Positions 1-5,722 of a stretch of DNA of 9,168 bases are shown here, in pieces (position 1 is the stretch's first letter; each line of letters begins with the position of its first letter). A program made the position numbers and the translations under genes. The DNA comes from Deltaproteobacteria bacterium. GTDB taxonomy: Bacteria; Desulfobacterota; GWC2-55-46. The stretch is taken from the NCBI GenBank assembly GCA_016219075.1, contig JACRCJ010000270.1:1-9168 (forward strand), written 5' to 3'. Below the pieces are notes generated by a model that was not told the origin of the DNA, did no database searches, and saw nothing but the letters and a program-made list of their open reading frames with translations.

Positions 1-529
1 CGTTCCAGTCGGCCGTCATCGCTCCTTCGAGCATGAACCTCTCGAAAAGGGGCATGCTCGCGTAACGCACCTTCTTGAGGCGCGTTAGATAGCTCCTGAA
101 ACGGGTGTGGGAGGTGGAGAAGTTCGAGAGCGCTATTACGATATCCGGGGTCCTGGCGAACTCGTCTATGAGCCTTTCGGCGCTCCTGTTGTCGTCCACA
201 TCGTAGATGGTCTTATCCAGGATCTTCTCAAGAAGCCCCTCGGCGTCGAGCTTGTTGACGGCAACTTGTCCGAAGGCGGCCACCCACAGCTCTTTCGGAG
301 GCTCTTTTCCGTGTGCCTCCACCGCCGGAAATTCAAGAAAGCTTACCTCGCACAGGCCTTTCCCGGCCTCGGCGACCTCAAGGGCGATCTTTCTCAGGTC
401 CGCTCTCTTTTTAAGCTCCTCAGGGTCCAAAGCCTCGTCTTTTCTTACAAGGTCCGTGAATACGAGGGCCCGTTCATCCTTCTTGACCCCGAGATTGACA
501 GTGTAGATATTTTTAAGGACCTCGTTCAT
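1..529 (-). CDS. Aminopeptidase-like protein (M29-type), N-terminal part, cut by window edge
   Basis: The first 176 codons of a minus-strand gene are present; the rest lies left of the window. The start is ATG at 529-527, preceded by an AGGAG ribosome binding site 7 nt upstream. The protein opens MNEVLKNIYTVNLGVKKDER. Later parts include a HGKEPPKELW stretch (about residues 73-82) and PDIVIALSNFSTSHTRFR (about 128-145), followed by RYASMPLFER. This arrangement recalls the N-terminal domain of the M29 (aminopeptidase T-like) metallopeptidases, which remove N-terminal residues from peptides in the cytoplasm. The metal ligands of that family lie in the C-terminal half, which is not visible, so catalysis cannot be judged. 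There is no signal peptide or membrane segment. It is transcribed away from the flagellar cluster from its own promoter, so a flagellar role is not implied. The family call is from remembered sequence style and is moderately sure; the reading frame is secure. Confidence 0.72.
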   Translation of the reverse strand, partial: MNEVLKNIYTVNLGVKKDERALVFTDLVRKDEALDPEELKKRADLRKIALEVAEAGKGLCEVSFLEFPAVEAHGKEPPKELWVAAFGQVAVNKLDAEGLLEKILDKTIYDVDDNRSAERLIDEFARTPDIVIALSNFSTSHTRFRSYLTRLKKVRYASMPLFERFMLEGAMTADWN

Positions 530-570
530 TGTATGCTCCTCGATAGCGCGATTTTTTTATTTTTAATCTT

Positions 571-591
571 CTGAAAACCCTGGGGTTTCAG
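571..591 (-). other. Hairpin in the leader of the aminopeptidase-like gene
   Basis: CTGAAAACCC (571-580) and GGGTTTCAG (583-591) are complementary apart from one bulged A, with a 2-base loop. It lies between the predicted minus-strand start site and the ribosome binding site. In the minus direction the hairpin is followed by an A-rich run (about 570-550), not a U-run, so it is not an intrinsic terminator. It could be an operator, or an RNA element affecting stability or translation; nothing in the sequence decides which. Confidence 0.4.
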
Positions 592-623
592 GCCCGGGGA
601 GGGTTCATTGCGCGCTCTTTGTA

Positions 624-651
624 AATATATCATCATGTCCGCTTTTGTCAA
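624..651 (-). promoter_or_regulatory. Sigma-70 promoter for the minus-strand aminopeptidase-like gene
   Basis: Read on the minus strand, TTGACA (651-646) is followed after 16 bases by TATATT (629-624). That is a perfect -35 and a 5-of-6 match -10. Transcription would start near 617 and give a leader of about 88 nt before the ATG at 529, which includes the hairpin at 571-591. Shifting the -10 by one base gives ATATTT with a 17-base spacer. Confidence 0.7.
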
Positions 652-709
652 CGCAACATTGGAGCTGACGCGTCATAACGGTTATTTGCCGGTGAGCCTG
701 TTCAAAATA

Positions 710-738
710 TTGACATTCGAACTCATCTGAGCTAAAAT
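710..738 (+). promoter_or_regulatory. Sigma-70 promoter for the first response regulator gene
   Basis: TTGACA at 710-715 and TAAAAT at 733-738 are separated by exactly 17 bases: a perfect -35 and a 5-of-6 -10. Transcription would start near 745, giving a leader of about 49 nt that contains the TCAAC repeat. The -35 boxes of this promoter and the opposing one at 624-651 lie 58 bp apart, so the two polymerases face away from each other. No sigma-54 motif is visible here, so this regulator appears to sit at the top of the cascade under the housekeeping sigma factor. Confidence 0.8.
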
Positions 739-758
739 CGCTTTCATTCATCGAAGTT

Positions 759-780
759 ACTCAACTCAACTCAACTCAAC
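759..780 (+). repeat. Pentanucleotide tandem repeat (TCAAC), about 4.4 copies
   Basis: Four perfect TCAAC copies occupy 761-780, and the period-5 pattern extends left to 759. The tract lies in the predicted leader and abuts the AGGAG ribosome binding site at 781-785. It is non-coding, so a change of copy number would alter leader length or structure, not a reading frame. Confidence 0.9.
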
Positions 781-793
781 AGGAGAGAGCCGC

Positions 794-2215
794 ATGGGAG
801 AGAGGACCATCCTTTTAGTAGAGGACGAGGTTTATATCCGGGAGTCAGTGAGTGAAATGCTTGAGATGAACGGCTACAGGGTCACTACCGCTCCAACCGG
901 CGAGGCCGGCATAGAGACCGCGAGGAAAAAGGACTTCGATGTAATCCTTACGGACCTGAAGCTTCCGGGCGCAAGCGGAATAGACGTCATAAGGGCCGTT
1001 AAGGCGGTCTCTCCCAATACGGCCTGCATAATACTTACCGGTTACGGGTCGATAGAGACGACCATCGAGGCTATGAAAGCCGGCGCGTTCACCTACCTTC
1101 AAAAGCCGCTCGTCAAGGACCATCTCCTTGTAACCCTTGAAAAAGCCTACGAAGTCTGCGAAGTCTACTCCCTCAAGGCCGAGAACTCCAAGCTTAAAAA
1201 AGAGATAACCAACTGCACCGAGGCCATACTCGGCACGAGCTCCGAGATCCAGGAGGTCAGGGATGTCATCGGCAAGATTGCCGACACCGACTCAACCGTC
1301 CTGATACTCGGCGAGAGCGGCACGGGAAAAGAGCTTGTAGCCAGGGCCCTGCACTACGGCTCTACCAGGAACAATAAGCCCTTTGTCCCGATAAACTGCG
1401 CGGCGATCCCGGAAGACCTCCTTGAAAGCGAGCTATTCGGGTACGAGAAAGGGGCCTTTACCGGGGCGATAGCCACAAAGATAGGCAGGTTCGAGGCGGC
1501 CCACGAAGGCACCGTATTCCTTGACGAAATAGGCGACATGAGCCCGGGCCTCCAGGTAAAGATACTGAGGGTATTGCAGGAAAAGGAGTTCGAGAGGGTA
1601 GGCGGCAGGTCCTCCATCAAGGTCGATGTGAGGGTCGTGGCGGCCACGAACCAGGACCTTGAGCGCGCCGTGGAGGAAAAAAAGTTCAGAAACGACCTCT
1701 ACTACAGGCTCAATGTCATCCCCATACACCTGCCCCCCTTGAGGGAGAGGAAAGAGGATGTAGCACTTCTTGTAAGCCACTTCATCGACAAGATCGCCCT
1801 GAGGAAGAAAAAGACTGTCAAGGGCATAAACCCCGAGGCGCTAAAGATGCTCGAGAGGTACGATTGGCCCGGCAACATCAGGGAGCTTGAGAACCTTGTC
1901 GAGAGGCTTGTCGTCCTGAAAGAACCAGACACTTTCGTATCCGTCAAGGACCTGCCCGATAAGATCAGGAAGGGCTCCTTAGAGACCTCCGGCATAAGCG
2001 CCGTATCTTTTTCCGCCGAAGGACTGGACTTCAATGCCGCCGTCGATAACTTCGAGAAGGACCTGATACTCAGCGCCTTGAACAAGGTGAACGGCGTAAA
2101 GAAGAAGGCCGCCGAGATACTTAACCTCAACAGGACCACCCTTATAGAGAAGATGAAGAGAAAGGGGCTTCTCGACCATCTCGACCCGTCGGAGTCCGCT
2201 AACGAGATAGCATAG
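794..2215 (+). CDS. Sigma-54-dependent response regulator, NtrC class, FleQ/FlrA-like (candidate flagellar master regulator)
   Basis: A 473-residue cytoplasmic transcription activator with the full NtrC layout. The receiver domain (about 4-118) has the acidic pair E10/D11, phospho-acceptor D54, T82 and K104, so it looks competent for phosphorylation. The AAA+ domain (about 145-375) has Walker A GESGTGKE at 173-180, the sigma-54-contacting GAFTGA loop at 220-225, Walker B VFLDE at 241-245 and the LPPLRER region near 313-319. A Fis-type helix-turn-helix lies at about 430-457. Its recognition segment NRTTLIEKMKRKGL resembles the FleQ/FlrA group more than generic NtrC proteins. The ATG at 794 follows AGGAG (781-785) by 8 nt. 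The gene has its own sigma-70 promoter and is followed by weak terminators. No kinase is directly adjacent; the nearest is at 4838. The likely target is the sigma-54 promoter at 2385 (inference). The domain call is near certain, the flagellar master role probable. Confidence 0.93.
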   Translation: MGERTILLVEDEVYIRESVSEMLEMNGYRVTTAPTGEAGIETARKKDFDVILTDLKLPGASGIDVIRAVKAVSPNTACIILTGYGSIETTIEAMKAGAFTYLQKPLVKDHLLVTLEKAYEVCEVYSLKAENSKLKKEITNCTEAILGTSSEIQEVRDVIGKIADTDSTVLILGESGTGKELVARALHYGSTRNNKPFVPINCAAIPEDLLESELFGYEKGAFTGAIATKIGRFEAAHEGTVFLDEIGDMSPGLQVKILRVLQEKEFERVGGRSSIKVDVRVVAATNQDLERAVEEKKFRNDLYYRLNVIPIHLPPLRERKEDVALLVSHFIDKIALRKKKTVKGINPEALKMLERYDWPGNIRELENLVERLVVLKEPDTFVSVKDLPDKIRKGSLETSGISAVSFSAEGLDFNAAVDNFEKDLILSALNKVNGVKKKAAEILNLNRTTLIEKMKRKGLLDHLDPSESANEIA

Positions 2216-2235
2216 TCACATTATTGACTTTTTTT
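2214..2235 (+). terminator. Weak intrinsic terminator after the first response regulator
   Basis: A 5-bp stem, AGTCA (2214-2218) with TGACT (2225-2229), and a 6-base loop run straight into a T run ending at 2235. The stem starts at the last bases of the stop codon. It is short and AT-rich, but its place and T-tract are right for termination. Confidence 0.45.
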
Positions 2236-2252
2236 GTCTTTAAACCTGTCAC

Positions 2253-2273
2253 CGGGCCGCTCTCCCGCTTTTT
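2253..2273 (+). terminator. Possible second weak terminator
   Basis: CGGG (2253-2256) pairs with CCCG (2264-2267) around a 7-base loop, followed by CTTTTT (2268-2273). With only four GC pairs it is marginal. It may back up the hairpin just upstream. Confidence 0.3.
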
Positions 2274-2277
2274 CATG

Positions 2278-2287
2278 CCTTTAAAGG
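2278..2287. promoter_or_regulatory. Palindrome CCTTTAAAGG, copy 1 (candidate activator site)
   Basis: A perfect 10-bp palindrome centred about 128 bp upstream of the predicted start at about 2411. That is within the range where sigma-54 activators usually bind. The same ten bases recur at 2360-2369, and the CTTTAAAG core recurs at 7092-7099. Binding by a regulator is inferred from recurrence and position only. Confidence 0.5.
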
Positions 2288-2328
2288 TTCTTTATACCGG
2301 CTCTCCTCTTTAATCAGTAACCCATTGT

Positions 2329-2343
2329 TTTACCTCAAGTAAA
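2329..2343. promoter_or_regulatory. Inverted repeat TTTAC-N5-GTAAA (candidate operator)
   Basis: TTTAC (2329-2333) and GTAAA (2339-2343) are perfect inverted 5-mers separated by CTCAA, centred about 75 bp upstream of the predicted sigma-54 start. The form suits a dimeric Fis-type helix-turn-helix protein, but I see no second copy in the window, so support is weak. Confidence 0.3.
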
Positions 2344-2359
2344 TAAGCAGGTCTCCCTC

Positions 2360-2369
2360 CCTTTAAAGG
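2360..2369. promoter_or_regulatory. Palindrome CCTTTAAAGG, copy 2 (candidate regulator site)
   Basis: Identical to the palindrome at 2278-2287 and 82 bp away centre to centre. Its centre lies about 46 bp upstream of the predicted start and about 21 bp before the -24 element. That is close for a classical enhancer, so it could instead act through repression or tune polymerase access. Confidence 0.5.
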
Positions 2370-2384
2370 CGCCTCCGTCTATTA

Positions 2385-2400
2385 TGGCACGGAAGTTGCT
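2385..2400 (+). promoter_or_regulatory. Sigma-54 (-24/-12) promoter of the TPR-kinase-regulator operon
   Basis: TGGCAC-N5-TTGCT matches the sigma-54 consensus TGGCAC-N5-TTGCW at every fixed position. The invariant GG (2386-2387) and GC (2398-2399) are 10 bases apart as required. Transcription should begin near 2411, giving a leader of about 46 nt before the ATG at 2457. Being sigma-54 dependent, the promoter needs an AAA+ activator. Two are encoded in this window, and the upstream one (794-2215) is the natural candidate. Confidence 0.9.
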
Positions 2401-2456
2401 TTTATCTGCCGGTGATGTCTATACCATATTTGACAATGCACTCCGGCGGACTTCTT

Positions 2457-4823
2457 ATGGCAAGGACCCTCTATACTATAATCTGGCTTCTGATGCTGGT
2501 ATTTCCGGCATACGCCTCAGAGACCAATATCCTCGACATCAGGACCGGGCTTCACGAGGAGTACCACAGGTTCGTCGTGGAACTCTCCAAAAGCGTCAGG
2601 TACAGTGTGAAGAGGGAAGGAAGCGTCGTGACCGTCACGATGCTCAAGGTCAGGCCCGACTATCCGTCAGATAAGCTCCCCTCCACCGACTATCTAAGGG
2701 TAAAGACTCTCAAAGGCGATATGGACGGGGCTATCCCCGCCGCAAGGCTTGAGGTCGCCGTTATTGAAGGCGCAGAGGTAAAGCAGACGAACTGGTCCGA
2801 GCCTTTCAGGATCGTCCTTGATGTCTATCCGGGCAAAGACCGCACCCGGCCGAACGCCAAAAAAATACTTAAAGACACCCTGGGAGGCCCAGCCCAACCG
2901 GGAGGTATAGACGGACCGTCGGAGGAGCTGTTGAAGGCCGCCGGCAGGACCGTCACATTTAACAGCGGCTGGAGATGGATCTACAGAAAAAAGTTGATGA
3001 AAACACTCACCCTGGAGTCCGCGACCGACGAAGCCGTCATGAACATGGTCTTTAAAAACGAGCTCGGACTGACGGCCGGCTCCAAAGAGGAACTTTTAAA
3101 GGAGGCTGACGCCCTCATAAGCGCCATGGAGGCCGCCGGCGACCCGGCCGCCCTGGAAGTGCTCCGCGCCATAACCGGTTTCTTCGAGGAGAGGACCGAC
3201 CCCTCCGGGCTTGAAACGGCCTTAAGGCTCAATCCCGATACCGGGTTTAAGGACCTGGGGCTGTTCATGCTCGGCGGCTACTACGAGACGAAAGGGTTCA
3301 TGCCCGAGGCCCGCGGGTACTACTCGAAGGTCCTGGGGGACAAGACCGGAAGACTCATCCATTCGGCCTCGGTCTTTCAGAGAGCAAGGCTTTTTTTCAG
3401 GGAGAACAAGTATGAAGAGGCGAAAAAATTATTTGAGAAGGCATACGGGGCGGGTTTCCCGGGGGCGGATCTCTGGCTTGCCGACACCCTCCTGATAAAG
3501 GGCGAGCTGGAGCAGTCATGGGATATCTTCAGCAAGGTCAAAAACACCGATGAGCTTGACCCGGTATCCCTTATGAGCCTCGGAGACATCTACATAAAGA
3601 AGGGGAACTACGGGGGCGCGAAGACCGTCTTTGAAAAGCTCCGCCTGATGTATGTGAAGGACGAGTTGATGACCACTTTCTTCGCCCTCAAGGCAGGCGA
3701 CGCAATGCTCGCCGAAGGACGCAAAAAAGAGGCTGAGACGAGTTATACGAAGATCAAGAGCATGCTCAAGGGTGAAGAGTGGGCCATAGCGAGCCTGTCG
3801 CTCGCCGACTCTCTCGTTCTCGGAGACGATAACGAGTCTCTAAACAAGGCGGAGGAACTCTACAGGAAGGTCGCCAACGGGGACCACCTCGGGAGAGAGG
3901 TCACTCATTTAAGCCTCATAAGGACGCTTACAAGGCTCGGCAGGTTCAGGGAAGCCATGGATGAAGTGGAAAGCTTCCCGAAAGACTTCCGCACGAGCCG
4001 CTACAGGATGGACATCCAACAGTTGACCGGGAAACTCGTATTCGACTGGATCGAAGACAATTATTCAAAGGGCGACTACGCGGCCGTGGTGGAGGTCGGC
4101 ACAAGGTACGGCAAACATGTCCCTTTCGGGAAAAAGGCCGAGTCGTTCCTGAAGATCGGAAAATCATTCGTGGCCGTGGGGATATACACCGACGCGATCG
4201 AGAGCCTGGACAGCGCGTCGAAAATGGGAAACGGAGGAGTCGCCGAGGAAGCCATGATGGAGCTCGGGAGGGTCTACCTCAATCAGAAGGACACGGCCTC
4301 GACGGAGAGGCTTTACAAGGCGTTTCTTTTAAAGTTCCCGAAGAGCGATTATACCGATGAGGTCAGCAGGATACTCCTGAAGACCGCGTTTCTTGAAGAA
4401 GATTACGGGGAAGTGGCCGGTTCAAAAGAAGACGGGGACCCGGAGACGGTGGTTTTGAGGGCCAGGTCCCTGGCAAGGCTCGGCCGGCACGCCTTTGCCG
4501 CGGGCCTCTTTGAGAAGGCGGCCGCCCGGTTCGAGGCGAAAGGCGATTTGAAAAAGACCGCCGCGGCGCATATCGGCTCGGCCGATTCGAATTACCTTAT
4601 GGGGAACTTCCGGACGGCCGTGGAAAGGTACAGGTCGGCGGCCGGGATGCTCCCTGACGGGGACGAAGACAAGTCATGGGCCCTGTACAGGACGGCCCAG
4701 TGTTACTCAAGGCTCAAGAGTGAAAAGGGCGGGAAAGAGACTGTCACGGACTTGATGGAAGATAAGGGCGGGTACGGACGCTGGGCGGGACCGATATTCG
4801 CGACCACACCTAAAAGCTTTTAA
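2457..4823 (+). CDS. Exported AMIN-like/TPR repeat protein, first gene of the flagellar regulatory operon
   Basis: A 788-residue protein with a signal peptide: MARTLY, then a hydrophobic run (about 7-17), with a likely cut after AYA at residue 20. Residues about 24-124 contain an alternating-strand stretch (ILDIRTGLHEEYHRFVVEL ... RIVLDVY) resembling an AMIN domain, a periplasmic module known to bind cell-wall or secretin components. From about residue 265 to 755 the protein is helical with tetratricopeptide-like repeats, for example near 268-297, 370-398, 562-592, 596-630 and 704-732. Such repeats bind partner proteins. It should act in the periplasm or on the outer membrane; there is no lipobox Cys. 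I prefer ATG 2457 because it begins directly at the signal peptide. GTG 2412 would lie at the predicted transcription start with no ribosome binding site and would put 15 residues in front. The binding site before 2457 is weak (GGCGGA, 2445-2450). I cannot name the gene. Its function is inferred from context: flagellar assembly or envelope passage. Confidence 0.85.
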   Translation: MARTLYTIIWLLMLVFPAYASETNILDIRTGLHEEYHRFVVELSKSVRYSVKREGSVVTVTMLKVRPDYPSDKLPSTDYLRVKTLKGDMDGAIPAARLEVAVIEGAEVKQTNWSEPFRIVLDVYPGKDRTRPNAKKILKDTLGGPAQPGGIDGPSEELLKAAGRTVTFNSGWRWIYRKKLMKTLTLESATDEAVMNMVFKNELGLTAGSKEELLKEADALISAMEAAGDPAALEVLRAITGFFEERTDPSGLETALRLNPDTGFKDLGLFMLGGYYETKGFMPEARGYYSKVLGDKTGRLIHSASVFQRARLFFRENKYEEAKKLFEKAYGAGFPGADLWLADTLLIKGELEQSWDIFSKVKNTDELDPVSLMSLGDIYIKKGNYGGAKTVFEKLRLMYVKDELMTTFFALKAGDAMLAEGRKKEAETSYTKIKSMLKGEEWAIASLSLADSLVLGDDNESLNKAEELYRKVANGDHLGREVTHLSLIRTLTRLGRFREAMDEVESFPKDFRTSRYRMDIQQLTGKLVFDWIEDNYSKGDYAAVVEVGTRYGKHVPFGKKAESFLKIGKSFVAVGIYTDAIESLDSASKMGNGGVAEEAMMELGRVYLNQKDTASTERLYKAFLLKFPKSDYTDEVSRILLKTAFLEEDYGEVAGSKEDGDPETVVLRARSLARLGRHAFAAGLFEKAAARFEAKGDLKKTAAAHIGSADSNYLMGNFRTAVERYRSAAGMLPDGDEDKSWALYRTAQCYSRLKSEKGGKETVTDLMEDKGGYGRWAGPIFATTPKSF

Positions 4824-4837
4824 AACGGAGCGTGACG

Positions 4838-5674
4838 ATGCCGGAAAACATGCAGGCGGACCTTTTAAACGACGCGTTCAATACATTCAGGGACGCCTCG
4901 AAGAAACTCGAGCAGCAGTACGCGATGCTTGAGAACAGGATCGAGGAGCTCAACGAGGAGATAGCCGAGAAGAACAGGGCGATGGAGAGGACAAGGCGGC
5001 TGGCGGCGATGGGCGAGATGGCCGCCAAGATAGCCCACGAGATAAGAAACCCGCTGGGCTCAATGGCGATACTCGCCACTCTCCTTGAAAGAGAGCTTAC
5101 CCGCGACAATGAAAAAAGAAAGCTGGCGGAGCATATAACAAAGGGGGTGAAGACCCTTGACAACCTCCTGTCGAACATGCTCCTTTTCGCCACGGCGCCG
5201 GGGGCGAGGCTCAAAGAGGTCGATATCAGGGAAGTGATCGAGGAGTCGATACTGCTTACGCGCGGGCACGAGAAAAAGGGAGTGAGCATAAAGGCATGGT
5301 ACGAGGGAAGGACGCGGATAATGGGAGACCAGGCCCAGTTAAGACAGCTCTTTTTAAACCTCCTCTTGAACTCGCTTGACGCGGTGGAGGAGGGCGGGAG
5401 CCTCAGCATAAGGACAAGGCTCGATGAGAAGACGAGGGATTTTCTGCAGATAGAGATGAAGGATACCGGAAAGGGGATACCAGAAGAGCACCTCGACAGG
5501 ATATTCGACCCGTTCTTCTCGACCAAGGAGAGGGGGACGGGTCTGGGGCTTGCGATAGTGGCCACCGTGATAAACGCGCACAACGGCTCGATAGATGTGA
5601 GGTCGAAACAGGGCGAGGGGACGGAATTTCTCATAAGCCTGCCAGTGGCCGGGGCCCGGAAGCTCGTCTGCTGA
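4838..5674 (+). CDS. Soluble sensor histidine kinase, FlgS/FlrB/FleS-like
   Basis: A 278-residue kinase without membrane segments. An N-terminal coiled-coil stretch (about 15-57) leads into the HisKA dimerisation domain with the H-box AHEIRNPLGSM and phospho-accepting H67. The HATPase domain follows, with an N-box near 171-182 (N178), the G1 motif DTGKGI at 209-214, the F-box DPFFSTK at 224-230 and the G2 motif GTGLGLAI at 233-240; all key residues are present. It should autophosphorylate in the cytoplasm and pass phosphate to the receiver domain encoded next (D52 of the gene at 5723). Flagellar kinases of the FlgS, FlrB and FleS type have this compact soluble form, and the genes downstream are flagellar. 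The ATG at 4838 follows GGAG (4827-4830) by 7 nt; an in-frame GTG at 4832 is too close to that site. It starts 14 bp after the TPR gene, so they are cotranscribed. The sensed signal is not evident; no PAS or GAF domain is recognisable. Confidence 0.92.
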   Translation: MPENMQADLLNDAFNTFRDASKKLEQQYAMLENRIEELNEEIAEKNRAMERTRRLAAMGEMAAKIAHEIRNPLGSMAILATLLERELTRDNEKRKLAEHITKGVKTLDNLLSNMLLFATAPGARLKEVDIREVIEESILLTRGHEKKGVSIKAWYEGRTRIMGDQAQLRQLFLNLLLNSLDAVEEGGSLSIRTRLDEKTRDFLQIEMKDTGKGIPEEHLDRIFDPFFSTKERGTGLGLAIVATVINAHNGSIDVRSKQGEGTEFLISLPVAGARKLVC

Positions 5675-5722
5675 CGGTACTGAGAAGCGGCTTTGACGGA
5701 ACAAATGAAAGGGAGCGCATAC

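Noticed and set aside
107..574. Plus-strand open frame of 155 codons near the left edge
   Set aside because: It lies opposite the aminopeptidase-like gene, which has a good ribosome binding site, a promoter and family-like sequence. The plus frame has neither, and its product is not recognisable.
2412..2456. Upstream GTG/ATG starts for the TPR gene
   Set aside because: They fall at or just after the predicted transcription start, lack ribosome binding sites, and would place extra residues before a clear signal peptide.
2384..2674. Plus-strand open frame overlapping the sigma-54 promoter
   Set aside because: It starts inside the -24 element, overlaps the TPR gene in another frame, and yields Arg-rich sequence without a ribosome binding site.
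4811..4822. 12-bp perfect palindrome TAAAAGCTTTTA at the end of the TPR gene
   Set aside because: It overlaps the stop codon inside a tight operon, has no loop or T-run fit for a terminator, and its core does not match the CTTTAAAG sites.
5693..5722. TTG or ATG starts upstream of the second response regulator
   Set aside because: They add non-conserved residues before the receiver domain, while ATG 5723 has GGGAG at a 7-nt spacing.
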